Shown here: piece by piece, positions 44,581 through 54,326 of the stretch
How positions within the stretch are numbered: position 1 is the first letter of the stretch
Layout: each line of letters begins with the position of its first letter
From: Taurinivorans muris
GTDB taxonomy: Bacteria > Desulfobacterota > Desulfovibrionia > Desulfovibrionales > Desulfovibrionaceae
DNA: 64,000 nt
Direction of reading: 5' to 3'
Assembly: GCF_025232395.1 (NCBI RefSeq)
Contig: NZ_CP065938.1
Coordinates: 496,001 to 560,000 of the forward strand
Position numbers and translations under genes: made by a program
The notes under the pieces: generated by a model
Told to the model about the DNA's origin: nothing
Databases searched by the model: none
What the model saw: only the letters and a program-made list of their open reading frames with translations

Positions 44581-45714
44581 ATGCGGACTATACAAATAAT
44601 CAATTGTAAATGGTATAATGCAACCTTTTGGTATGCACTCTATTTAACAAAAATACTTAATGAACACGGGCATGAAAGTATTCTTGTCACTATTCCGAAT
44701 AGTTTAGGCATTCAAAAGTTGGAAGAGTTGGGTATCGATTATACGGAGCTTCCTTTAAATTCTTTTTCACCTGCGGATATTTATGCTTCGTATCGGGGAT
44801 TTTCAAAACTTTGCAGGGAATTTAGACCTGATATCGTCAACTGTCACCGTGGGGAAGCGTTTTATCTTTTTTCTTTCTTAAAAAAAGTATACGGGTATAA
44901 GCTTATCCGCACACGCGGCGATCAAAGAAAGCCGAGCGAAAATTTCATCAATAAATTTTTGCATAATTCGGTTGCGGACGCCATCATTACGACAAATTCC
45001 GATATGTCGGAATATTTTCATAAAAATTTGCATGTGCCTGAAAATAAAATTCATACCATTTTAGGCGGGGTTGAAACAAAAAAGTTTTTTCCGCAAAAAG
45101 AAAACCAAAATGCATTCAAAACCCGATACGGTTTTAAAGAAGATGATGTTTTGCTTGGCATTATCGGCAGATTAGATGCCATAAAAGGTTTTCATGAAAC
45201 AATTCTTGCTTTTCACAAGGCAGCCGGGCAATCTGAATCAGCCTGCAAAAATCTCCATTTACTTGTCGCCGGTTTGGATTGCGATTTTACCATAGAAGAT
45301 TTGAAAGACTTTTGTAAAGAACATGGAATTTCACAGGAACATATACATTTTTATTCTTATCTTGCCGATATGAATGCTTTTATGAACATGCTCGATGTTG
45401 GTGTTGTCGCGTCCCTTGGTTCTGAAACCATAGCCCGCGTCGCTTTTGAGCTTATTGCCTGCCATACCCCAATTATCGGCTCCCGTATCGGAGTTATGCC
45501 TGATATTCTTGAAAATGAATATTTGTTTAATGCCGGACAGATTTCAGAAATGACGGGACTTTTTATTAAATGTTTGGATAAAGGGTATCGGGAACGGCTT
45601 TTGCGCTCGTGCTTAAATAATTTTTACGGCAAAAATACGGAAACAGCGTTGTATGGCTGGTCGTTGGAAGATTTTTATCAAAAAACGATACAGGTTTATT
45701 CACAGCTTTTTTAA
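44581..45714 (+). CDS. Glycosyltransferase family 4 protein
   Basis: 377 aa, GT-B fold. N-terminal acceptor half (IQIINCKWYNATFWYALYLTKILNEHGHESILVT). C-terminal donor half with GIIGRLDAIKGFHETILAFHKA, HIHFYSYLADMNAFMNMLDVGVVASLGSETIARVAFELIACHTPIIGSRIGVMPDIL, in which the E-x7-E donor motif is seen (SETIARVAFE). Probably an LPS core or surface-glycan transferase. It has a weak ribosome binding site. It precedes threonine aldolase but is not obviously functionally linked to it. Confidence 0.83.
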   Translation: MRTIQIINCKWYNATFWYALYLTKILNEHGHESILVTIPNSLGIQKLEELGIDYTELPLNSFSPADIYASYRGFSKLCREFRPDIVNCHRGEAFYLFSFLKKVYGYKLIRTRGDQRKPSENFINKFLHNSVADAIITTNSDMSEYFHKNLHVPENKIHTILGGVETKKFFPQKENQNAFKTRYGFKEDDVLLGIIGRLDAIKGFHETILAFHKAAGQSESACKNLHLLVAGLDCDFTIEDLKDFCKEHGISQEHIHFYSYLADMNAFMNMLDVGVVASLGSETIARVAFELIACHTPIIGSRIGVMPDILENEYLFNAGQISEMTGLFIKCLDKGYRERLLRSCLNNFYGKNTETALYGWSLEDFYQKTIQVYSQLF

Positions 45715-45740
45715 CCGGTATAACGAAAAGAGGAAATAGT

Positions 45741-46760
45741 ATGATTACAGCTTTTGCCAGTGACAACACCGCAGGCGCTTCGGAAGAAATAATGCGTGCC
45801 ATAGCCGATGCGAACAAAGGGTATGCGGTTCCTTACGCCTTGGATGATTTCAGTAACCAATCCGATGAGATTTTCAGCAGGATTTTCGGCGATGTCACTG
45901 TTTGCTACACATTGAGCGGAACCGGCGCCAACGTCGTGGCGCTCAAAGCCATGCTCAGACCATGGCAGGGGGTTATCTGCGCGGATGTTTCACACATCAA
46001 TACGGAAGAAGCCGGAGCGCCGGAAGTGATAACGGGCTCTAAACTTCTGCCGGTTCCATCCTATGACGGCAAAATTAAAACAGAAGATATCGCAGCGTTT
46101 CTGCACGACAAAGACTCGTTCCACAGAGTGAGTCCGAGAGTTGTTTCCATTACGCAATCAACCGAAAAAGGCACGTTGTACTCCATAGGGGAAATTAGGA
46201 AAATTTGCTCCTTCGCCCATGAAAACGATTTATTGGTCCACATGGACGGATCCCGCATCGCCAATGCCGTGGCGGCGTTGGATTGTGATATAAAAGCCAT
46301 AACGAAAGATGCCGGAGTTGATGTCTTATCGTTCGGCGGTTCAAAAAACGGTTTGGTTTTCGGCGAAGCCGTTGTCTTTTTCAATAAAGCGCTTTCACGG
46401 GATTATATGACCATGCGCAAACAGTCGCTGCAGCTTATTTCCAAGATGCGTTTTGTGAGCGCACAATTCAATGAATTTTTTAAAAACGATTTATGGCTTA
46501 AAAATGCGCGCCATGCCAATGAAATGGCATATTACCTGGCGGAAAAACTGCAAAGTAATAAGGCGCTTTCAGTACAAAAACCCTGTGTTAATGCCGTATT
46601 TGTCCGCATGGACAGAAGTTTGATCACCAAACTTTCAAAAGAATTTTATTTTTATGTCACAGACTCCGCTGTGAATGAAGTCCGTTTCATGTGTTCGTTT
46701 CAAACCACAAAAGAAGAGGCGGATTATCTTGCGGAACGGATCAACACTTTGACCAAATAA
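45741..46760 (+). CDS. Low-specificity threonine aldolase (beta-eliminating lyase family)
   Basis: 339 aa, PLP enzyme that cleaves threonine or allo-threonine to glycine and acetaldehyde. [35 protein letters not shown] at the start, the phosphate/cofactor region [31 protein letters not shown] with the cofactor Asp, and the Lys in [28 protein letters not shown] precedes the ATG. It is followed 10 bases later by the dCMP deaminase gene. Confidence 0.9.
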   Translation: MITAFASDNTAGASEEIMRAIADANKGYAVPYALDDFSNQSDEIFSRIFGDVTVCYTLSGTGANVVALKAMLRPWQGVICADVSHINTEEAGAPEVITGSKLLPVPSYDGKIKTEDIAAFLHDKDSFHRVSPRVVSITQSTEKGTLYSIGEIRKICSFAHENDLLVHMDGSRIANAVAALDCDIKAITKDAGVDVLSFGGSKNGLVFGEAVVFFNKALSRDYMTMRKQSLQLISKMRFVSAQFNEFFKNDLWLKNARHANEMAYYLAEKLQSNKALSVQKPCVNAVFVRMDRSLITKLSKEFYFYVTDSAVNEVRFMCSFQTTKEEADYLAERINTLTK

Positions 46761-46770
46761 GGAAAAGCAT

Positions 46771-47229
46771 ATGGCTGACGAAAGAATTTCCTGGACTGAA
46801 TATTTTATCAATATCGCTTACATGGTTGCGGAACGCTCAACGTGTATCAGAAGAAAAGTCGGCGCCGTTGCCGTGAAAGACAAACATATTTTGGCGACAG
46901 GCTACAACGGCGTGCCGAGCGGAGTGGAGCATTGCCTGAATGCGGGCTGTCTGCGGGCGAAAATGAATATTCCTTCCGGTGAAAGGCATGAGATTTGCCG
47001 CGGTCTGCATGCTGAACAAAATGTCATCATCCAATGCGCCGTGCACGGCATAAGCCTTGACGGAGCAGATATTTATTGCACGACGCAGCCTTGCTTTATT
47101 TGCACGAAAATGCTTATCAATTGCGGTATCAAAAGAATTTTTCATGTGGAATCCTATCCCGATGAATTAGCTTTCGCCATGCTTGAAGAAGCGGGCGTCG
47201 AATTAATACAGGTTGAAAGAAAGAAATAA
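46771..47229 (+). CDS. dCMP/deoxycytidylate deaminase family protein
   Basis: 152 aa, zinc-dependent cytidine/deoxycytidylate deaminase fold. [14 protein letters not shown] carries the His and catalytic Glu, and [22 protein letters not shown] carries the two zinc Cys. [30 protein letters not shown] is the typical dCMP-deaminase opening. It converts dCMP to dUMP for thymidylate synthesis. It lies 1 base from ribD and is probably co-transcribed with the riboflavin genes. Confidence 0.92.
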   Translation: MADERISWTEYFINIAYMVAERSTCIRRKVGAVAVKDKHILATGYNGVPSGVEHCLNAGCLRAKMNIPSGERHEICRGLHAEQNVIIQCAVHGISLDGADIYCTTQPCFICTKMLINCGIKRIFHVESYPDELAFAMLEEAGVELIQVERKK

Positions 47230-47230
47230 C

Positions 47231-48463
47231 ATGCAGACTTTTTTCATGAGGCGCGCCATTGAACTTGCTGGAAAAGGCAGGTATAAAACCGCACCCAATC
47301 CGTGTGTCGGGGCTGTATTGGTTCATAAGGATACCATCATAGCCGAAGGGTATCATATGGAATACGGCAAAGCTCATGCGGAAGTCGAATGTCTTGCCAA
47401 TGCGGTAAAAAAGGGAATTTTTTTTCAAAAAATCAAAAACCGTTCCCTATCTTTTTCCAATCCGTATTTACAGGAACAGGTTTTGCAATTTCAACATATT
47501 GAATATGAAAAAGAAATCAATATGGAAGAGTGTTCCTTGTACGTGACTTTGGAACCGTGCAATCATTTTGGCAAAACTCCGCCTTGCTCACAGGCTATTT
47601 TCGAGGCGGGAATAAAAACTGTTTATGTCGGCTGTTCGGATTTGAATGCAAATGCAAGCGGCGGCGCTGATTTTTTGCGTTCCAAGGGTGTGAATGTCGT
47701 AACCGGCGTATGCCATGATGAATGTCTGGAATTGATTGAGGATTTTATTGTCTGGCAAAAAGAAAAACGCTCGTTCTGCATTTTGAAAATGGCGTGCACG
47801 CTTGACGGTAAAATAGGTCCCGCCACCGGGCACAGTCACAGCGTTTCCGGTTCGGAATCCAAAAAAGTCACAATGAAAATGCGGAAAAACATGGCGCTGA
47901 GTCATAGCGCCGTCATGGTCGGAGGAAACACTTTTTTTGAAGACAATCCGAAACTGACCGTCAGGGATATGCAAACGGAAAGCCAGCCGAGGGCATTCAT
48001 TGTCAGTAAAAGACTTCCGCCTCTTTCCGGCGGCAAGACAGGATATTTTTGTTTGGATCAAAAAAAAGACACTGTTTTTTTTACCGATATGAAAAATCCG
48101 GAACTTGTGAAACAGTATGCTGAACACGGAATACTTCTCGAATGCATTGAAACAAGCGAAAATAAAAGCTTGAACTTGAAAAAAATATTTGAACTTGCGT
48201 ACCAAAAATATTATTCTCCCTATGTCTTTTCCGAAGGAGGGGCTAAACTCGCGCAGTCATTGCTCAAAGAAGGGCTTGTTGACATATTGATTGTATACAT
48301 CGCCCCTTATGTTTTGGGCGACGATACGGCGAAAAATGTTTTTAGCGGAAATTTTGTCCAGACGATGCAGGAAGCATACAAATTCAAAATATTCAAAACA
48401 GAACGGATAGGCAGTGATTTGCATGTTTATTTAAAAATGGAGAAAACATGTTCACAGGGTTGA
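47231..48463 (+). CDS. ribD: Bifunctional diaminohydroxyphosphoribosylaminopyrimidine deaminase / reductase
   Basis: 410 aa, slightly longer than usual (~365-380). ATG 47231 is 1 base after the preceding stop. Deaminase domain: RRAIELAGKGRYKTAPNPCVGAVLVHKD, HAE in YGKAHAEVECLA, and LEPCNHFGKTPPC zinc Cys. Between HAE and PC is an extra ~40 residues (about 62-103) that normal RibD lacks. Reductase domain from about 190: ILKMACTLDGKIGPATGHSHSVSGSES, VMVGGNTFFEDNPKLTVRD and EGGAKLAQSLL. It performs two consecutive riboflavin steps. It overlaps ribE by 16 bases. Confidence 0.94.
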   Translation: MQTFFMRRAIELAGKGRYKTAPNPCVGAVLVHKDTIIAEGYHMEYGKAHAEVECLANAVKKGIFFQKIKNRSLSFSNPYLQEQVLQFQHIEYEKEINMEECSLYVTLEPCNHFGKTPPCSQAIFEAGIKTVYVGCSDLNANASGGADFLRSKGVNVVTGVCHDECLELIEDFIVWQKEKRSFCILKMACTLDGKIGPATGHSHSVSGSESKKVTMKMRKNMALSHSAVMVGGNTFFEDNPKLTVRDMQTESQPRAFIVSKRLPPLSGGKTGYFCLDQKKDTVFFTDMKNPELVKQYAEHGILLECIETSENKSLNLKKIFELAYQKYYSPYVFSEGGAKLAQSLLKEGLVDILIVYIAPYVLGDDTAKNVFSGNFVQTMQEAYKFKIFKTERIGSDLHVYLKMEKTCSQG

Positions 48464-49101
48464 TTGAAGGAATCGGAGAAGTTGTTTCCGTTCGGAGATT
48501 GGGCGGAGATTTGCGGCTGGGCATACGCCCCGGTTTTGCGTTCCCTAATCCCGTAATAGGGGAATCCGTCGCTGTCAATGGCACTTGCCTTACGGTTGAA
48601 ACGGCTGAAAATGGAATTTTGAGTTTCTATGCCTCTGAGGAAACTTTAGCTTGTTCAAATATTTCTTTACTGGCAAATAAAAGCAAAGTGAATATGGAAA
48701 GGGCGCTGGCTCTTGGCAGCCGGCTCGGGGGGCATTTGGTCAGCGGGCACGTCGACACCATGGGCACCGTGCGGTCCATTCAAAATATCGGGCAATCCCG
48801 TGCCGTTAGCATACATTTTTCTGATGAATGGGCAAAATATATCATTCCTAAAGGTTCTGTCGCCCTTGACGGAATTAGCCTTACTGTAAATACTTGCGAT
48901 TTTGATTTTTTAACGGTAAACGTAATTCCTGAAACATGGAAAGCAACAACCGTTGCGGATTGGAGTGTCGGACAAAAAATCAATATTGAAACGGATATGA
49001 TAGGAAAATACATACTTCGTTCTCAATTCATAGAAAATAATAAACCTAAAAAGAGCGCGATTGACGAAGATTTTCTTCGTGAAAACGGCTTTTTCGCATA
49101 A
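48448..49101 (+). CDS. ribE: Riboflavin synthase alpha subunit
   Basis: 217 aa. Dismutates two 6,7-dimethyl-8-ribityllumazines to riboflavin. Two tandem lumazine-binding domains: MFTGLIEGIGEVVSVRRLGGDLRLGI with VNGTCLTVE, then GHLVSGHVDTMGTVRSIQ and KGSVALDGISLTVN. Usual length. The ATG lies inside the end of ribD, and ribBA follows 9 bases after. Confidence 0.95.
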   Translation: MFTGLIEGIGEVVSVRRLGGDLRLGIRPGFAFPNPVIGESVAVNGTCLTVETAENGILSFYASEETLACSNISLLANKSKVNMERALALGSRLGGHLVSGHVDTMGTVRSIQNIGQSRAVSIHFSDEWAKYIIPKGSVALDGISLTVNTCDFDFLTVNVIPETWKATTVADWSVGQKINIETDMIGKYILRSQFIENNKPKKSAIDEDFLRENGFFA

Positions 49102-49110
49102 GGGGTGAAT

Positions 49111-50349
49111 ATGGGTATCTGCAAGACTGAAGAAGCGATTGAAGATTTCAAGCAAGGAAAAATGATTATCCTTGCCGATGACGAAGACAGGGAAAATGAA
49201 GGTGACTTGACTATCGCCGCTGAATTTATCACTCCTGAAATAATTAATTTTATGGCGAAATACGGCCGAGGGCTTATTTGTTTGCCGATGACGAATGAAA
49301 TGGCTGATAAATTGGAGTTGCCGCTTATGACACAAAGAAACGGCTCGAAATTCGGCACGAACTTCACTGTTTCCATTGAAGCCAGAGAGGGAGTTACCAC
49401 GGGTATTTCCGCTTTTGACAGGGCGCATACCATTTTAACGGCGGTCAATCCCAATAGCAAAGCCAGGGATATTGTTACGCCGGGACATATTTTTCCCCTC
49501 AGGGCGAATAACGGCGGCGTGTTGATTCGGGCGGGGCAAACGGAAGGCAGCGTTGATTTGGCAAAATTGGCTGGGCTCACTCCGGCGGCGGTTATTTGTG
49601 AAATCATGAATGAAGACGGCACAATGTCAAGAATGCCGGATTTGGAAAAATTTTCCAAAGAACATGATATTAAGATTGCGACCATTAAGGACCTTATCCA
49701 ATACAGATTGAAAAAAGGACAAGTCGCCGTTAAACGTGCCGCGGAAGCGAGCATGCCGACTGCTTTTGGCGATTTCAAAATTATCGCTTATGAAAATTCT
49801 TTGGATAACCAAACACATATTGCTTTGGTCAAAGGTGATGTCACAACGCCCGAACCTGTACTGGTCCGTGTGCACAGCGAATGTCTGACCGGAGACGTTT
49901 TCGCGTCCATGCGCTGCGACTGCGGAGGGCAGCTGCACAGCGCCATGGCTCAAATCGAAAAAGAAGGACGCGGAATTATTTTATATATGCGTCAGGAGGG
50001 GCGCGGTATCGGGCTTGCCAATAAAATAAAAGCTTATGCTTTGCAGGATGAAGGCTTGGATACTGTCGAAGCGAACAATATGCTCGGTTTCAAAGCCGAT
50101 TTGCGTGATTACGGGCTTGGGGCGCAAATTCTTGTTGATTTGGGCGTGTCAAAACTGCGCATTTTAACAAATAATCCCAAAAAAATTATCGGGCTTGAAG
50201 GGTATGGCTTGGAAATAGTCGAACGCATCCCTCTTGAGCTGCTGCCAAGTCCTTATAATGAAAAATATCTGCAAACCAAAAAAGAAAAATTAGGTCACTT
50301 ATTCGGTAATAGCTGCCGGCATATTCACGGCAATTACGGTGATTTTTAA
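49111..50349 (+). CDS. ribBA: Bifunctional 3,4-dihydroxy-2-butanone 4-phosphate synthase / GTP cyclohydrolase II
   Basis: 412 aa from ATG 49111 (AGGGG upstream; an in-frame GTG six bases earlier is less well placed). RibB part (about 1-205): [22 protein letters not shown] and [34 protein letters not shown]. RibA part (about 210-412): [22 protein letters not shown] zinc Cys and [22 protein letters not shown], then [18 protein letters not shown]. Both domains look complete. Confidence 0.96.
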   Translation: MGICKTEEAIEDFKQGKMIILADDEDRENEGDLTIAAEFITPEIINFMAKYGRGLICLPMTNEMADKLELPLMTQRNGSKFGTNFTVSIEAREGVTTGISAFDRAHTILTAVNPNSKARDIVTPGHIFPLRANNGGVLIRAGQTEGSVDLAKLAGLTPAAVICEIMNEDGTMSRMPDLEKFSKEHDIKIATIKDLIQYRLKKGQVAVKRAAEASMPTAFGDFKIIAYENSLDNQTHIALVKGDVTTPEPVLVRVHSECLTGDVFASMRCDCGGQLHSAMAQIEKEGRGIILYMRQEGRGIGLANKIKAYALQDEGLDTVEANNMLGFKADLRDYGLGAQILVDLGVSKLRILTNNPKKIIGLEGYGLEIVERIPLELLPSPYNEKYLQTKKEKLGHLFGNSCRHIHGNYGDF

Positions 50350-50360
50350 AGGAGCGTGCA

Positions 50361-50831
50361 ATGTACCATATCAAAACCGTTGAAGGATTAATGGAAGCAA
50401 AAGGATATAAAATCGCAATTATCGCTTCCCGTTTTAATGATTTTATGGTAAATTCCCTTATTGGCGGCGCTGTCGATTATTTGGTCCGGCACGGTGCGGA
50501 TAAGGATGATTTGACTATCGTTCGGGTACCGGGGGCGTTTGAAATGCCTATCGTTGCCAAAAAACTCGCCGAAAGCAAAAAATATGACGGCATTGTCGCC
50601 GTTGGCGCCGTAATCCGCGGTGCCACGCCTCATTTTGATTTTGTCGCTGCCGAAACAACAAAAGGGCTTGCCCATGTTTCGCTCGAATACGGCATTCCTG
50701 TCGGTTTCGGTTTATTAACCACCGATAATATGGAACAAGCTATTGAGCGCTCAGGCAGCAAAGCCGGCAATAAAGGTGTGGAAGCCGCTTCCGCTCTTCT
50801 TGAAACTTTGCAGGTTCTCAAACAATTATAA
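50361..50831 (+). CDS. ribH: 6,7-dimethyl-8-ribityllumazine synthase
   Basis: 156 aa. Condenses the RibD and RibB products. Conserved [70 protein letters not shown] and [24 protein letters not shown]. The His of TPHFDFV is present. AAAGGAG precedes the ATG. The gene is followed 18 bases later by nusB, as in other proteobacteria. Confidence 0.97.
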   Translation: MYHIKTVEGLMEAKGYKIAIIASRFNDFMVNSLIGGAVDYLVRHGADKDDLTIVRVPGAFEMPIVAKKLAESKKYDGIVAVGAVIRGATPHFDFVAAETTKGLAHVSLEYGIPVGFGLLTTDNMEQAIERSGSKAGNKGVEAASALLETLQVLKQL

Positions 50832-50849
50832 CATACTGTCAGGAAATTT

Positions 50850-51293
50850 ATGCAAACTACGAAAAGCGTTCCGCGCCGTTTATCCAGAATTAAAGCCTTT
50901 CAATTTCTTTACGGTCTTGAATTTGCCGAAATACAAGATGTTCAGCGCCTTGAAAACAATTATAAGAATTTTCCGACCCAAGAAGGTGATGAAGAAAATA
51001 TCTGCGAAGGGTTCACATGGGAACTTATCCTCGGTGTTTGGCAAAATTCCAAAGAGCTTGATTTCATTGTTCAGCAATATTCCAAGAAATGGCGTTTGGA
51101 CAGAGTGGGAAAAGTGGAGCTTTGCCTTCTTCGCCTCGCCCTTTTTGAAATGAAATTCAGGGATGATATTCCCGATAAGGTTGCTATCAATGAGGCTCTG
51201 GAATTGAATAAAATTTTTGGCGAAGAACGCTCGCAGGCTTTTATCAACGGTATTTTGGACAATTATTCAAAATCGAAAAACGAAAACAAATAA
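50850..51293 (+). CDS. nusB: Transcription antitermination factor NusB
   Basis: 147 aa. Binds boxA RNA with S10 (NusE) in rRNA antitermination. The all-helical sequence is typical: SRIKAFQFLYGLEFAE near the start and KVELCLLRLALFEMKFRDDIPDKVAINEALELNKIFGEERSQAFINGILDN at the C-terminus. It lies between ribH and leuS, with a 15-base gap to leuS. Confidence 0.95.
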   Translation: MQTTKSVPRRLSRIKAFQFLYGLEFAEIQDVQRLENNYKNFPTQEGDEENICEGFTWELILGVWQNSKELDFIVQQYSKKWRLDRVGKVELCLLRLALFEMKFRDDIPDKVAINEALELNKIFGEERSQAFINGILDNYSKSKNENK

Positions 51294-51308
51294 GTGTTGA
51301 GGTATAAT

Positions 51309-53816
51309 ATGGCATTGCCAAATCGTTATGATGCAGAGTCCATTGAATTAAAATGGCAGCAATATTGGGTGGACAATAACAGTTTCAATTGTGAAATCGA
51401 TGAAACACGTCAAAAATATTATGTTTTGGAAATGTTCCCCTATCCCTCTGGCAATATTCACATGGGACATGTGCGGAACTATTCCATCGGTGATGTTGTT
51501 GCGCGTTTTCGCCGCATGCAGGGGTATAATGTCATGCACCCCATGGGCTGGGATGCTTTTGGTCTGCCAGCGGAAAACGCCGCTATTAAAAACAATATCC
51601 ATCCCGGTTCATGGACGTATTCCAATATTGACAACATGCGTAAGCAATTGAAAAGATTAGGATATTCATACGATTGGCGCAGAGAAGTCGCAACTTGCCA
51701 CCCTAAATATTACAAATGGGAACAGGAATTTTTCTTAAAGTGGCTTGAAAAGGGTTTGGTCTACCGTAAAAAAGCGCCTCAAAACTGGTGTCCGAACTGT
51801 CATACCGTTCTTGCCAACGAGCAGGTGGAAGACGGTAAATGCTGGCGCTGCGACACTCTTGTCGAACAAAAAGAATTAACGCAGTGGTTTTTGAAAATCA
51901 CGGATTATGCCGATGAACTTTTGGCAGACTTGCAAAAATTATCCGGTGGCTGGCCCGAACGCGTTTTATCCATGCAAAATAACTGGATAGGCAAATCAAT
52001 AGGCGCTGAAGCCGTTTTCAAATTGGAAAACGGAAAAGGCGAAATCAAAATTTTCACAACCCGCCCCGATACGATTTTCGGTGTTACGTTTATGACTTTG
52101 GCTCCGGAACATCCAATTGTGGACAGCCTTATTGCCGGTGTTGAAAACGAAGCTGAACTTCGCGCCTTCATCACCAAAATCCGTAATATGGATAAAATCG
52201 CCCGTCAATCCGATTCCAACGAAAAAGAGGGTATTTTTACCGGTTCTTACGCCATCAATCCTTTTACGGGCGAAAGAATACCTATTTGGCTTGGCAACTT
52301 TGTTTTGGCGGAATACGGCACCGGTGCCGTCATGGCTGTTCCCGCCCATGATCAAAGGGACTTCGAATTTGCCAAGAAATATTCTATCCCGTTGAAAGCC
52401 GTTATTTCAAAAGACGGTGCGGATTATGACGCCGCCGGTCTTGAATGTGCCTACACGGAACCCGGAATCATGATAAATTCCGGCGAGTTTTCCGGTTTAT
52501 CCAATGAAGAAGGCAAAGGAAAAATTATTGAAGCCCTTGAAAAAAACGGCTTTGGCAAAAAAACGGTCAATTTCCGTCTGCGTGACTGGAATATTTCCCG
52601 CCAGCGCTATTGGGGGGCTCCTATTCCTGTTGTGTACTGCGAAGATTGCGGAATGGTGGCAGTAAAGCAGGAAGATTTGCCGGTTCTTCTTCCTCTTGAT
52701 GTGAAAACCCATGAGGACGGACGTTCTCCTTTGCCGACTTTTGACGCTTTTGTGAACACAACTTGTCCGAAATGCGGAAAACCCGCAAAACGTGAAACTG
52801 ACACCATGGATACTTTTGTGGAATCTTCCTGGTATTTTGCCCGCTATACGGACGCCAGAAACGATGAAGCTCCTTTTTCCGGGAAAGCGTTATCATATTG
52901 GCTTCCTGTCGATCAATACATCGGCGGCGTCGAACATGCCATTCTGCACTTGCTGTATTCCCGTTTCTTTACGAAAGTTTTGCGTGATTTAGGGTATATG
53001 CCGAAATCCATTGATGAACCTTTCAGCAATCTTTTAACGCAGGGAATGGTGCTCAAAGACGGTTCAAAAATGTCCAAATCAAAAGGCAATGTCGTTGATC
53101 CCACGGAAATGATCGCTCAATACGGAGCGGACACTGTCCGTTTATTCTGCTTGTTTGCCGCCCCTCCTGAAAGGGATTTTGACTGGAGTGAAACGGGAAT
53201 TGAAGGTTCTTACCGTTTCCTGCAGCGCGTATGGCGTTTGTATCATGAAGTGCGCCCGAATATTTATGGTGTAAAAGCCTGTTCGTCCACTAAGGAACAA
53301 GCCGATTCCGCTCCGGCAAAAGCTTTGCGTCTGCGTGAGCATTCAACGGTGAAAAAAGTTAGCGACGACATTGGCAGCAGATATCAATTCAATACCGCCA
53401 TTGCCGCTATTATGGAACTTGTGAATGAAACTTACGCGTTAAAAGACGAACTTGCAAAAACAGAAAACGGCAAAGCGATTTTATCTTCCGCCATGGCAAC
53501 CGTTATCACCTTGCTTGCGCCGATTACTCCCCATGTTTGCGAAGAGTTTTGGAGCGATTTGGGCTTTGCGGGAACCGTCAGTGCCGAAAATTGGCCGCAT
53601 TACAAAGAAGATGCTTTGGAAAAAGACATTCTTACCATTGTGATACAAATTAACGGCAAATTACGCGGTAAAATTGATGTGCCTTCTTCCGCAGGCAAAG
53701 AAGAGCTTGAACAATTCGCTCTGAACGAACCTAATATCCAAAAACATCTGGAAGGGCTGACAGTGAGAAAAGTCATTGTCATTCCTCAAAAACTTGTCAA
53801 TATCGTTGCGAATTGA
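51309..53816 (+). CDS. leuS: Leucyl-tRNA synthetase
   Basis: 835 aa from ATG 51309 (GAGG at 51299-51302); an in-frame start 15 bases upstream overlaps that site. Class I synthetase: HIGH-type PYPSGNIHMGHVRNY, the CP1 editing domain with TTRPDTIFGVTFMTLAPEHP and YGTGAVMAVPAHDQRDFEFA, a zinc finger CPNCHTVLANEQVEDGKCWRC, KMSKS in GSKMSKSKGNVVDP, and a C-terminal domain. The editing site Asp and Thr segments are intact. It ends 1 base before lptE. Confidence 0.97.
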   Translation: MALPNRYDAESIELKWQQYWVDNNSFNCEIDETRQKYYVLEMFPYPSGNIHMGHVRNYSIGDVVARFRRMQGYNVMHPMGWDAFGLPAENAAIKNNIHPGSWTYSNIDNMRKQLKRLGYSYDWRREVATCHPKYYKWEQEFFLKWLEKGLVYRKKAPQNWCPNCHTVLANEQVEDGKCWRCDTLVEQKELTQWFLKITDYADELLADLQKLSGGWPERVLSMQNNWIGKSIGAEAVFKLENGKGEIKIFTTRPDTIFGVTFMTLAPEHPIVDSLIAGVENEAELRAFITKIRNMDKIARQSDSNEKEGIFTGSYAINPFTGERIPIWLGNFVLAEYGTGAVMAVPAHDQRDFEFAKKYSIPLKAVISKDGADYDAAGLECAYTEPGIMINSGEFSGLSNEEGKGKIIEALEKNGFGKKTVNFRLRDWNISRQRYWGAPIPVVYCEDCGMVAVKQEDLPVLLPLDVKTHEDGRSPLPTFDAFVNTTCPKCGKPAKRETDTMDTFVESSWYFARYTDARNDEAPFSGKALSYWLPVDQYIGGVEHAILHLLYSRFFTKVLRDLGYMPKSIDEPFSNLLTQGMVLKDGSKMSKSKGNVVDPTEMIAQYGADTVRLFCLFAAPPERDFDWSETGIEGSYRFLQRVWRLYHEVRPNIYGVKACSSTKEQADSAPAKALRLREHSTVKKVSDDIGSRYQFNTAIAAIMELVNETYALKDELAKTENGKAILSSAMATVITLLAPITPHVCEEFWSDLGFAGTVSAENWPHYKEDALEKDILTIVIQINGKLRGKIDVPSSAGKEELEQFALNEPNIQKHLEGLTVRKVIVIPQKLVNIVAN

Positions 53817-53817
53817 T

Positions 53818-54318
53818 ATGAGAAGATTTTTCTGTTTATTGATTTGCTCCCTTTTTATCCTGAGCTCTTGCGGGTATAAGGTTCACGGAACAAGGCAAAC
53901 CGTTCCGAATTCAATTTTCGGTAATGGCACAAGTACTGTCGCCATTACCAAGATTGAAGACCCTTCCTTGTATCCGTGGATAAATTATTACCTCACAAAC
54001 GCATTCCATACGGAAATGAATTTTCGCAAACTCGCAAAATGGGAAGTTTCCGAAAAAGCGGATTATCATATTGAGATTATTCTGCATAAATTCGATACTT
54101 CCGCCAGTCTGACCGATGAACAGGATAACACGTTGCTGAATACCGTTAATATTCAAATGGAAGTGCGTGTTAAAAATATACGTGAAAATACGAATTGGTC
54201 CACAGGCATATTGTCTTATTATGAATATTTCCAGCTTATTACGGAAGTGGAAGCCGTGCGGGAAATTTTACAGGAACTTGTTTATTTGTCTTTTAACGCT
54301 TTTGAAAACAATTTTTAA
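53818..54318 (+). CDS. lptE: LPS-assembly lipoprotein LptE-like
   Basis: 166 aa from ATG 53818. A lipoprotein signal peptide with lipobox LSSC (Cys18) is followed by GYKVHGTRQTVPNSIFGNGTSTVAITKIEDPSLYPWINYYLTNAFHTEM, the usual opening of LptE-like (RplB/LptE superfamily) proteins. LptE plugs LptD in the outer membrane and helps place LPS in the outer leaflet. Identification also rests on the leuS-lptE-holA order. It sits in the same operon, 1 base after leuS. Confidence 0.8.
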   Translation: MRRFFCLLICSLFILSSCGYKVHGTRQTVPNSIFGNGTSTVAITKIEDPSLYPWINYYLTNAFHTEMNFRKLAKWEVSEKADYHIEIILHKFDTSASLTDEQDNTLLNTVNIQMEVRVKNIRENTNWSTGILSYYEYFQLITEVEAVREILQELVYLSFNAFENNF

Positions 54319-54326
54319 GAGGGGTT

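Noticed and set aside
47100-47235. FMN riboswitch before the riboflavin genes
   Set aside because: ribD starts 1 base after the deaminase gene, leaving no room for a leader, and no RFN element is visible further upstream.
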